From: Adenophora triphylla var. japonica
Taxonomy: Eukaryota > Streptophyta > Magnoliopsida > Asterales > Campanulaceae
Assembly: GCA_022495995.1 (NCBI GenBank)
Contig: JAFEMH010006938.1
Span: forward strand, 43,950 to 107,949
DNA length: 64,000 bases
Direction of reading: 5' to 3'
The position numbers and the translations under genes were made by a program. This document shows, one piece after another, positions 55,080 through 64,000 of the stretch; position 1 is the stretch's first letter, and each line of letters starts with the position of its first letter. Below the pieces are notes generated by a model. The model was not told where the DNA came from. It ran no database searches and was given only the letters and a program-made list of their open reading frames with translations.

Positions 55080-57225
55080 AAAAGATGAAAATGCCCCTTG
55101 AACATACCAAAATTATCTGGCTAGGCCAAACGAGTAAAGCCCAGTCCTCAAGCAATTATTGCCATCATATTATCTATGGGCTAGGCCCAATTATCACATG
55201 GCTCAAGGCCCATCTCATGTATCAGTCGACTAAGTTCATTGTCCGACCTACTAGGTCCCGACCTAATGACCCAATCATATTTCGGGTACGATCCAACTCT
55301 ACTCGACAGTCAGGTCGACCCAAACACAAGTGTCGACCTCGACCTGCCAAAGCAAGCGTCGACCTAACGGTTACAGGCGTACAAACAACTACTCTTTCCA
55401 TAACTGCATCCCTACAAATCATGGACCGTTAGAGGCACGTCTACATTACAAGTAACTGCCGCTAAAATCTCGGAGCACACGTCGCTCCTCCAAATATACA
55501 GCAATCATCACCTATAAATACATCACCACTACCAACGGTGCAAAGGTAACTGCAATTTTGTCATTTGAATCATCTTTATTCAATACATTTTTGCTCTCCA
55601 AATCATATACTTACTCTCACGCCCGAGGGTCTAAGCCGGAGACACATCCGGCTAGTCGTGGGTTCTTGTTTTCAGGTCAAGGAGCCAAGTGATCAATCCT
55701 GCCACGTGGACGAAGGTTGATAAGCACAATTCCTGCAGCATCAGTTTGGTTCCATTGCCGGGAATCGTGCATAAGCTTGACCTCGAAATTTTTCTCAACC
55801 TGCAACAATGGTAACCCCAGACGGGCATGTCACAGACGCTTCTGAAGAATTCAATGAGGTGAATGCCAACACCAATGCTGATACCAATGCTAATGCTGAT
55901 TTACCTCCTCCCCCTCTGCCTCGTCATCACGCTAGGGCGACACGCTCTAACAGCGTAGCTGATGGCCGAGGATTGCCAGATGGGAGAAGAGACAAACGAC
56001 CTATGAAAGGACAAGGAGCCCCTCCTCCTAAGCGTCCAACAGGACAGGTGAATGCCGGAAACAGGGCAGGTCCCTCATCCAATCCAATGAGCAAGAAGGA
56101 AATGCTGTTGGAGCGAGCTCAGATTCTGGCTGATTTAATAGCTATGGAGGAGGCAGAGCAGGCCGACGTACGTTCAGAAAAGGTGGCTCCCTTTCAAGTC
56201 TCTAACAGGCAACAGGCCAGGAGTGCTAGGCCGACTGAAGCCGTGGGACAGAACGGCGAGAGCAGGATAGTGCAACAGGTTCCATCCCTTATTCATGTGC
56301 CAAGTAATGACTTAAGAGCCAGCCTCACCAGAAATAGGGAGCAGGAGGCCCAGTCGGATTTGAGAACGCAGTTAGAGGCCAACCGAAGCCGACGTGGTTC
56401 ACCTGCCCGGACACAGAGGTCGCAGTCCCATAGGGAAAGGAATGGGCGCAGGTCGCCTATAAGGGAGGAAAGGCGCAGGTCGCCACTCAGAGATGATAGG
56501 CGCAGGTCGCCTCTCAGAGATGAAAGGCGCAGGTCGCCACCAAGAGATGACAGGCATAGGTCACCAGTTCGATCAGAAAGAGCACCTTCTCACAGAGATA
56601 GGAGAAGCAGGCAGGTAACTCCCCCCAGAAGTGAAGGTCAGAGGTCGAATGCTGTTCCCCCTGCTAGAGAGGACATACCTGATGCTAGGGAGTGGCTGCA
56701 ATGGAAGAGAAAATTTGAACAATGGGAGTCAAAAAAGAAAAATGATACTGGGAAGGTCGAACGAATTGACTTTGCTCTTCGACCCTTGTCCAAGGACTTG
56801 ATTGACATCCGACCTCCTGCTGGTTTTAGATTGCCCCTCCTAGAGAAGTACTCAGGGGTAACCAATGCAAAGAGCCATATACAGCACCTGGAAGCCACAA
56901 TGTGCTTTGTCGCCAATGAGGACGACAATATGTGCAAAGCCCTCATAGGCACACTCACAGGGGCAGCCCTAACATGGTTCAATGGTTTGACAGCTGGTAG
57001 CATCTCCACCTGGATGTGTTTGAGGACAAAATTCCTAGATCGCTTCTCAACTGCTGGAGCTCGGAAGATGACTGTCACCGATCTAAATAACTTGGTGCAG
57101 GCTAAAAATGAAAGCTCAATGAGCTACTACAACAAGTTTAAGGAGATGGTTGATAAGATCGAGGAGGATCTCACTGACAGAGAGGTGATCAATTGCTTCC
57201 GAAATGGCATTTCTGCAGTATGGAT
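55080..57225 (+). mobile_element. Second Tat-type Gypsy copy, 5' part
   Basis: LTR-like sequence (about 55080-55743), PBS TTTGGTTCCATTGCCGGGAA (from 55746), leader, and a gag frame from 55808 related to the gag at 7123. The gag is cut off at about 57225, where an unrelated GC-rich block begins. The LTR contains GGTCGACC and TGTCGACCTCGACCTG words like the first copy. Its left boundary is approximate. Confidence 0.82.
55808..57225 (+). pseudogene. Tat gag, open but truncated at its 3' end
   Basis: The ATG at 55808 begins MVTPDGHVTDASEEFNEVNA. Features in order: Asn/Ala-rich and proline-rich head (ADLPPPPLPRHH), basic linker, helical block (KKEMLLERAQILADLIAMEE), an Arg/Ser-rich repeat at residues ~215-270 with units like RRSPLRDD, then the capsid domain (PPAGFRLPLLEKYSGVTNAK; HLEATMCFVANEDDNMCKAL; TGAALTWFNGLTAGSISTWM; ESSMSYYNKFKEMVDKIEED). 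About 470 codons are genuine; after RNGISAVWI the reading enters unrelated sequence (IEITRIRLAREAP...) and stops at 57353. No internal stop or shift, unlike the copy at 7123. Confidence 0.87.
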
Positions 57226-58258
57226 TATCGAAATTACCCGGATCCGGCTCGCGCGTGAGGCCCCCGCATCTCGCATTCGTCGGCCGTTCGGGAAGTCGCC
57301 CGTGATCCGAGAGGCAAGACAATCGCGCCCAAGCATTCCGGCTTATTCCGTTTAGCGTTGCGTGTCGTGAGGTGTCTCGCCGTTTTGCTTTCGCATTTTG
57401 TAGAGTCGCCACGCCGTTTTTATTAAGCCCAAAACATTGAAAAGGGCATCGGCTTAAAGATAAATTTTAAACCGTTTTTTGTGTGATGAGATTTTGAGTT
57501 CGGAGGTCGATGACTCCTCTGTGGAAGAGAATATTAGAATATTAGAGCTCACCCGAGTCGCCTCGTAAAACGAGTCTTTCGGATACCCCTAATATCCTTT
57601 AAAAAGTTGTGTGTGTGTGTGTGTGCTTTTAAAAATGCATGTCAGATCGGATGTCTACATTGTATTGAAATGTATTGAAATAGAATAGGAAGGAAGCCTT
57701 ACCAATGTCAAGTTCGTGTCTGTCTTCCGCAGGGAATAGTGTTTGAGGTCGGAGTAGCGTTCTCCGGATTACTTCGGGGATGCCTATTGTCCGCGGACGA
57801 GTTTCGGCGTGAGTTGAAACCGTAGGCCGCGCGTTTGAGCGCAGAGGTTCGGCGTGCGTGGGGATCGTCTGGATCACGGCAGGTTCTGCCGTGCGCTGGA
57901 ATCGTTGGTTGGATTCGGCGTAGGTTCGGCAAGGTTTGGGATCGCCGGTTTGACTCGGAAAGAGCGGACACCGTGGGAAAGACCAGTGTGTGCAAGGCCT
58001 CTCGGAGTACCACGAGGGCCTCAGAGTACCTCGAGAGTGCCTCGGGGCAGCGCGGGAGCGTCTCGGGAGCGCTCGGGAGAGGCTTCCTGAGCACCTCGAG
58101 GGCTCGGAAGGCCTCTCGGAAGGATCCGAAGGGGCCGGGAATGCCTCGAAAGGTCTTAGAAGGGGAGCCAAGGCTTAGGGAGGAAGAGAGAAGTCGGGAG
58201 GTGTGTGAAAATGAGGAGGGGGAGCCCTCTATTTATAGTAAAAATTTCGGAGCAAAGA

Positions 58259-58508
58259 GGTCCGTACTGACCTTCTTGGTTATCCAGAATTTTGGATTTC
58301 CTCGATTTGAGGGAATCCGCAATGATGGAGAATATTCTGAATGATGATGTCCCCCATTTGCAATAAGGTCCGTACGGACCATCTTCGCATGCAAAGAGGT
58401 CCGTACGGACCAACTCGCATGGAAGTCATCATTTCTTCCGGATTTGAGGGAATATTGTGGACTTTAAGGGATTTAGTAATCATTGAAACAAAGAGGTCCG
58501 TACGGACC
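58259..58508. repeat. GGTCCGTACGGACC palindrome cluster (left)
   Basis: 14-bp palindromes at 58367-58380, 58398-58411 and 58495-58508, plus a one-mismatch copy at 58259. Most are preceded by CAAAGA. Two more lie at 61836-61849 and 61868-61881 (one substitution). Confidence 0.9.
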
Positions 58509-58959
58509 TTAATTGCTTTTCGATTTCCCGAAAATTCCCAAAAGGTCCTTTTTATTCCTTTTTATCCCGTGAAAAGGCTCCTCCCTTGGTTTGTTTGGGG
58601 GTTTGAGAGGGTTTTGAGAGGGTTTTGAGTGAGAGAGGTCCCCGAGACCGCGTGGATGAGTCTACGGTGTTTCCCGTGTGTTTGAAAGGGAGTGATCCAG
58701 ATTGGGGTACTTACAAGCCTCGACGACGTCACTTATGAAAGAAGTGGGGTCGCCGATAAGATAAGTGGTCCTAACTGGATCTCGCGCCGGGAGAGGAAGT
58801 GACCGTGAGGTCAAAGCGAGGACGTGGTGGTGTCCTTTTCGGGGTGACTGCTTAGGTCAATAGCCGGGACCCCTGCGATAGGATTCCTACGTATCCTCGG
58901 CGGGAATCAAGCCCGGGTCGTAGTTCGAGCGTGGGGTGAGTGTTCCGTGAATGCGGCGC

Positions 58960-60620
58960 TGTGGTGCCTCGCTGGTGTTGCGTGACCGCCGAGGTCTGGG
59001 CTGGGAAGCAGGACGTGGTGGTGTCCCGGGCGACCGCATGTCCGGTGATAAAGGACGCGCGGCGTCCCGAGGCGACCACCGTATAGCCGGTGATGTGCGG
59101 ACGTGGTGGCGTCCCGGGCGACCGATAGGTCGGTGATAAGGACGTGGCGGCGTCCCGGGTGACCGCATAGTCGCGTGCATAAGGATGCGCGCGTCCTCGC
59201 GACCGGAGGCTGCGATAAGGACGCGCGGCGTCCCGCGACCGTATAGTCGGTGATAAGGACGCGCGGCGTCCCCGCGCATCAGATAGGTCGGTGATAAAGG
59301 ACGTGGTGGCGTCCGGGTGACCGCATAGAGTCGGGTGACGCCGGGCAAGGCCTGATCAAGGACGTGATGGGCGTCCCGGCGAAGGCCCCGTTAACGTATA
59401 AAGTCGGTGATAAGGACGCGCGGCGTCCCGCGACCGTGATAAGCCGTGATACGACGCGGCGCCCCGCGACCGTGATAGTCGGTGATAAGGGACGTGGCGG
59501 CGTCCCCGTGGTGACCGTATAGGTCGGTGATAAGGACGTGCGCGGCGTCCGGCGACCGTATAAAGCGGGGTGATAAGCGACGCGCGGCGTCCCGGCGACC
59601 GTGATAAAATGGTGATAAGGACGCCAGCGCTCCTGGTGACCGTGATAAATCGGTGATAAAGTGACGTGGCGGCGTCGCGGGTGACCGTATAGGTCGGTGA
59701 TAAGTGACGTGGTGGCGTCCCGGGTGACCGCACCGTATAGGTCGGTGATAAGGACGTGGCGGCGCTCCCGGGTGACCGTGATAAAGGTCGGTGATAAGGA
59801 CGTGGGCGGCGTCCCCGCGACCGTATAGTCGGTGATATGACGTGGCTGCGTCCCATGACCGTATAAACTGGTGATAAGGACGTGGCGGCGTCCCGGGTGA
59901 CCGTGATAGGTCGGTGATAAGGACGCGCGGCGCCGCCGTGACCGTGATAGGTCGGTGATAAGGACGTGGTGGCGTCCCTGGCGACCGTATAAACGGGTGA
60001 TGCGACGTGGCGGCGCCCGGCGACCGTATAGGGCGCTGGGTGATAAGGACGTGCGCGGCGTCTCCCGGGCGACCGTATAAGGTCGGTGATAAGGACGTGG
60101 GTGGCGTCCCGCGACCGTATAGGTCGGTGATAAGGACGTGGTGCGCGTCCCGGGTGACCATCAGATAAACGGGGTGGGATAAGGACGTGGCGGCGTCCTG
60201 CGACACCGTGATAGGTCGGTGATAACGACGCGCGGGCGTCCCCTGGTGCACCGTGATAGGTCGGTGATAAGCGACGCGGCGGCGTCCCGGGTGACCTGAT
60301 AGGTGATGCGACGTGGCGGCGCCCCTGCGACCAGATAAAGTCGTGGTGACTCGCGGCGCCCGGGTGACCGCATGGATAGTCGGTGATAAGTGACGCGGCG
60401 TCCCGCGACCGATAATGGTGCCACTTTTCGTGACGCGCGGCGTCCCGGCGACCGCATAAAGTGATGGGTGGACGCGCGGCGTCTCGTGGCGACCGCATAG
60501 CCTGTGATGCTGACGCGCGTGGGCGCCCCCGGGCGACCGTATAGGCCAAGGGATCGTGACGGGTGGCGTCCCGGCGACCGTATAGGTGTGATAAGGACGT
60601 GGGCGCGTCCCGACGGGAAG
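58960..60620. repeat. Tandem array, about 38-42 bp unit
   Basis: Roughly 40 units built on GGTCGGTGATAAGGACGTGG followed by CGGCGTCCCGGGTGACCGTA. Unit length varies through many 1-5 bp indels. The array produces long spurious minus-strand frames of Arg/Pro/Ser-rich text, which are not genes. Confidence 0.92.
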
Positions 60621-60699
60621 TTTTACGATTTTCCTAATCGGGCGGCTTGTAGTGGCCTTCCGGCCTGAGATAGTCAGGACTCGAATCGCCTTCTCGATC

Positions 60700-60835
60700 A
60701 AGGCCTGTGCCACGCCGAGGACTTTGAATTGTCATCCGGGCGCCGGTGCCACGCCGAGGACTTTGAATCGTCATCTCGCGGCGGCTGGGTGCCACGCCGG
60801 GAGGACTTTGAACCGTCATCTCGGCCGCAAAGTGC
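60700..60835. repeat. Short tandem array, about 50 bp unit
   Basis: Three units of TGCCACGCCGAGGACTTTGA followed by ATCGTCATCTCGG. Confidence 0.85.
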
Positions 60836-61379
60836 GAGGCGCGCCGCTTGTGATTCGAGAGGCGTAGATGCCATTTTAAGGTGCATGTCGATGTGTAAGG
60901 CCTGGACTTACGATGACCACGCGTGCTTGAGCCGCCGTTGAAGCTGGCAAGGATGATGGCCGGATGATTGCTTCACCATTTGGCGTTTGGGAGGCGCTTC
61001 GTGCCTGGGGACTCAGGACTGAGGTGTCGGCTCCTTCGCGTGCTTGTTTTGCCGCTGAGCCGGGCAAGGATGACGGCTCATGGCCGGGATATGCAGCCTC
61101 GCATGACTTCCCTTCGACTTGGTCGGGGGAGGAGCTCGGCTTACTGATGGCCGTGTTTGCGCCGCCGCTTGAAGCTGGCGGGGGTTCGGGCTTACATCCG
61201 ACCGCCTGCTTGAATTGCTAGTGGACGCATGACCTCAGTAGGGCCCTTTCTCTCGTTGGGAAGATGACTTCGGACCCCTCGAGGGCCAGCCGGTCGAGCG
61301 CCTGGAGGCGTCTCAGGCCTCGATATTCGTGACGGGAGGTGCCGGCTCCTTCTTAGCTCGATTACCGCAGCTTCTTGAA

Positions 61380-61690
61380 TTGCCGCTTGAGTCAGGGCGA
61401 GGACCGGGCCTTACGCCACCGGCCGCCGTGCCAGCTTGCCGTTGGAAGCTGGGCGAGGACCGGTCTTACGCCGACGGCCGCGGTTGAATTGCCGCGTCGA
61501 ACTGGCGAGGGCGGTCTTACGTTGACGGCCGGCGGTCGGGACGTTGCCGTTGAAGCTGGCGAGGACCTAGGTCTTACGCCGACGGCGCGGTTGAATTGCC
61601 GTTGAAATGGGCGAGGTCCTGGCCTTACGCCGATGGCCGGATTGAGTTGCCGCGTTGAATGGGCGAGAGGACCGGTCTTACGCTGGTCGA
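61380..61690. repeat. Tandem array, about 50-60 bp unit
   Basis: About six units around GCGAGGACCGGTCTTACGCC followed by GACGGCCGCGGTTGAATTGC. Related, more diverged text (GAAGCTGGCGGGGGTTCGGG) continues to the left as far as 60930. Confidence 0.85.
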
Positions 61691-61835
61691 CGGCCGGGGT
61701 CAATTGCCGAAGGGAGCTCTGGTCAAACAGCGGTTGGGACCATTCTCGCACTCGATTTGGCCGGGAAAAGGCCTCAGACAGCCAAAAGGCAAAGATTATG
61801 GGCAAGTAAAAGTAATTTGGCCACCCTCGCAAAGA

Positions 61836-61881
61836 GGTCCGTACGGACCAACCCCGATGTGCAAAGAGGTCCGCACGGACC
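61836..61881. repeat. GGTCCGTACGGACC palindrome cluster (right)
   Basis: Two copies, 61836-61849 exact and 61868-61881 with a C in the centre, each after CAAAGA as in the left cluster. Confidence 0.88.
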
Positions 61882-61894
61882 ACCTTGTTTCTTT

Positions 61895-62508
61895 ACAGCT
61901 CCTGTGTTTGACCAGTGCTTTAAATGACCGAGCCCTTCCCCATTCCTTCTTCCTCATTTTCCCGCCATGGAACTGTGCGAGAGAGAGAGAAAAATTCCTC
62001 CATTGTTAACCAAAATCAAAAATTTTGCTTGAATTTCTTGCCATGGGCCGAAGGATCTCGAAGGAGTCGTCGCCAACGCAATTAGCCAAGAGGTGGCCGA
62101 GCAATGAATGGAGCTTCAAAGGAATTGACTTCGTTCGTTCCATCTTCGAAGAACCCTGATGTTTTGTATCCGAATCCGGAGGTGCATAATCGTCGCCCAT
62201 GAACGCTGGGAGGTAAGAAATCGTCTGCTTTTGATTTCCTCGAATTTTTGAATGCTAGAACTAGGTTTTAGTTTTTCGCAGTTTTGAATTATTTTATGCC
62301 TTTTTGTGAAATTCTTGATGAATTGTTGAAAATGGACATGTAAAAATTGTGGGTATGTGTATTTTGTGCGTAAATGTGTAGATTAGCTCTTATTTGTGAA
62401 AATAAAGTGCCTATCTAGCGAATTGCATGCTTTGGTGTTTTGTACCGTATGCTATTTATGTATGTACATTATGAGAAAAATTATCGTGTAGTGATAATTT
62501 TTGTGAAA
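61895..62508 (+). other. Leader-like region with short frame
   Basis: ATGGGCCGAAGGATCTCGAA near 62042 opens a short frame (MGRRISKESSPTQLAKRWPS) that ends at 62159. A +1 frame continues NPDVLYPNPEVHNRRP to a stop before GGAG|GTAAGAAATC at about 62210, a plausible splice donor. It could be a first exon, but this is unproven. Confidence 0.3.
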
Positions 62509-62509
62509 A

Positions 62510-62880
62510 AATGTGACATGTGCCGTGTTTTGTGACGGGTTATATGTGAAAGTGTGTGCCGTGTTGGGACGGATTTTCTTTTTGAGAATGTGCTATATAA
62601 ACAATGTGCCGTGGTTTTGGAAGTGACTTGGACTTCAGCTGGGAAAATATGTGCATGATATATTTGAAAAATTATGTGCATCAGGTGCCTGCCGTGGTTT
62701 TGTGACTGGTTACATGGAAAATTCATATGTATAATGTATGTGTGGAAAATTATGTAAGCAATATGTGCCGTGTTTTGTGCACGTGGTTACATGGAAAAAT
62801 TATATGTATAATGTGATGTGAAAAATTATGTGCACATGTGCCGTGGTTTTTGTGACTCCGGGTTATATGTGCCTTTATAT
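62510..62880. repeat. Tandem repeats around TGTGCCGTG
   Basis: Irregular units of about 60-90 bp each containing GTGCCGTG(G)TTTTGTGAC and GAAAATTATGTG. AT-richer than the neighbouring arrays. Confidence 0.82.
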
Positions 62881-63129
62881 TAAGTAAGTAAATCGCGATT
62901 GGACGCATACCTTGTCAGTGGTTTACCTCGGGCAGGACGCGGGGCTTACGGCCGGAAGGCCAAGAGGGATTGAAGACTCTGGGATCAAGCTCGAGGCCGC
63001 TTTGGCTTGAAGCTATGGGCAATGGATGGCCTCGGGATATTTCCGTGGGCAAGGTAGTCGAGTCCCCCGCCTGAGGCCGGTTTCTATGCTTCCGGCCTAG
63101 GTGCTGCTTGGCTGAGAACCCTACTGGAG

Positions 63130-63687
63130 TCCGGAGATTGTCCTAGGACACGAGGAAGAACAAGAGCGTCTTCCCCGGGCCTTTCCGGGAGTACCGGGCG
63201 GGATACCACCCACACCTTCCACCTCGCAGCCTGGAAGCGAGGTGACAAGTGACGCCCACTCTGATTTTGAGCCGTTATTACACGGCTCTCCCTTCCCAAA
63301 GTGGGAGCCCGCAGCGAGTAGACACGATCTCTCGATGACGTGCCGACCGAGCTCGCCGGGCTTCGAGCCCCGTCCTCGGGCAGGGCTCCTCGTGGGATGC
63401 CGTACGCCGACGTAGACGAGGATCACGGCGCATTTGGGGCCTACATCCGGGTACGCCAGGTGACACGTGAGCAGAGGGGCCATGCGCCTTTCACAAGGTA
63501 TGCACCGTCCGAGACTTTGTTTCCGAACCACGCGACCGCAGCCTCCCTTTGCTTCGGCTGGGAGAGCTTCGACCTGATCCGGGATAGGTCTCGCGACATT
63601 ACTTGGGGCGAGGCAGTGCTTCTGGCCGAGCCCTCTACTTTCCTCTCGACCGGCTACTACTGGGGTGGCCGCTCCTGGGCCCGCTGA
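63130..63687 (+). pseudogene. Unrecognised element-associated ORF
   Basis: An upstream frame (VTSDAHSDFEPLLHGSPFPK, about 63240-63300) appears to continue, after a probable one-base shift near 63330, into LDDVPTELAG and the open frame MPYADVDEDHGAFGAYIRVR, FPNHATAASLCFGWESFDLI and ITWGEAVLLAEPSTF, ending at 63687. The acidic/aromatic composition is protein-like rather than repeat-like. I do not recognise the family; it may be an extra ORF or gag-leader protein of the Tat/Ogre-like element. Confidence 0.45.
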
Positions 63688-64000
63688 CTTCCTCGCTTTG
63701 GAGGCATGAGTTTATTTGCCGCTTTTGATTTGAAGCAACTTTGTCTTTTCTCCGTTGTCTTTTGCAATCTCGAGCCTTCTCTCGTTTTTGTCACAGTGTG
63801 GTTTTATGAGGTTTTCCAAATGGCTTCCCAAAGTGGATAGAGATCCCGGGGTCGTTGGCACGCTGCACTCTGCGCATATGCGCCGGGACGGGCTCGTACG
63901 GCGAGGAAGCAGGTGAGGATTCACTGGGAAGTTCTCACCATCGCCTACTGGATGCCAGCAGGCAGCCAAGTTTGGAGCGGGATAGCCGCAGGGGTCTGCC

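Larger units (their letters stand above)
57226..64000. mobile_element. GC-rich Tat/Ogre-like retrotransposon sequence, incomplete
   Basis: Base composition jumps to clearly GC-rich at this point. GTAGAGTCGCCACGCCG near 57403, GTGATGAGATTTTGAGTTCG near 57482 and CCTACGTATCCTCGGCGGG near 58887 resemble LTR/UTR sequence of large Tat/Ogre-type elements. Several tandem arrays and GGTCCGTACGGACC palindromes occupy much of the block. No RT or integrase is in view; they would lie beyond 64000 or be absent. LTR boundaries were not found. Confidence 0.55.

Noticed and set aside
56638..57412. Minus-strand frames of up to 146 codons over the second gag
   Set aside because: Shadow of the intact plus-strand gag.
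57629..58344. Overlapping frames of 169-180 codons on both strands
   Set aside because: GC-rich DNA with few stops; repeats of GAGTACCTCGAGAG-type text, with no domain recognised on either strand.
59356..60713. Two long minus-strand frames (397 and 440 codons)
   Set aside because: They arise from reading the ~40-bp tandem array; overlapping frames give the same Arg/Pro/Ser-rich text, and there is no domain or codon bias typical of a gene.

Overview
This window is plant nuclear DNA, almost certainly from a eudicot. The evidence is one GIL1/IRKI-type host gene, plant-type Copia and Gypsy retrotransposons, hAT, MULE, Harbinger-like and Stowaway DNA elements, and AT-rich spacers. I cannot name the species. 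Only one ordinary host gene is convincing: an IRK-interacting-protein-like gene (DUF641/GIL1 family) on the minus strand, two exons, 3932-6041. Almost everything else is transposable-element sequence, so most long open frames are element genes, many of them broken.

Layout. 1-3.1 kb: MITEs, namely a Stowaway with a second MITE nested in it, a Harbinger-like MITE, another Stowaway, and a foldback MULE with a 9-bp target duplication. 3.1-6.1 kb: the host gene, with a MITE in its intron. 6.4-34.4 kb: one old Ty3/Gypsy element of the Tat type on the plus strand, split by three later insertions. These are a 10.5-kb Sirevirus-like Copia (minus strand, 9047-19585, TSD AGTTT), a 3.7-kb hAT element (21579-25287, TSD GTTCTAGT) and a 2.3-kb probable solo LTR (31384-33655, TSD GGTAC). 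The Tat element also carries a spliced antisense gene between pol and its 3' LTR. 34.4-36.5 kb: two Stowaways and spacer. 36.6-42.7 kb: a complete-ended Copia with a 911-codon pol frame. 43.7-46.9 kb: a region rich in GAGCTCGA words, containing a young gag-only Copia derivative (529-bp LTRs with two differences noticed). 47.5-50.8 kb: a long-TIR element, probably a MULE, carrying a plant mobile domain (PMD) gene. 51-55 kb: Stowaways, a SINE-like unit and simple repeats. 55.1-57.2 kb: 5' end of a second Tat copy with an open gag. 57.2-64 kb: a GC-rich, array-rich block resembling Tat/Ogre LTR and UTR sequence.

Main observation. Nearly every larger element family here carries its own short, iterated, mostly palindromic word, different from that of its neighbours: GTGTTGCC/GGCAACAC in the Sirevirus, GTCGAC in the Tat element, TGCTCGGCCGAGCA in the hAT, GGCACGACTCGTGCC in the solo LTR, GCGGCCGCGC in the second Copia, GAGGCG(N2)CGCCTC in the gag-only Copia, GCGATCGC in the PMD element, GGTCCGTACGGACC in the GC-rich block. 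In the Sirevirus the word recurs inside coding sequence, mostly at linkers between protein domains. The closest known parallel is the VANDAL/VANC anti-silencing system of Arabidopsis, in which each family's protein binds a family-specific repeated motif. Whether these words have such a role is inference.
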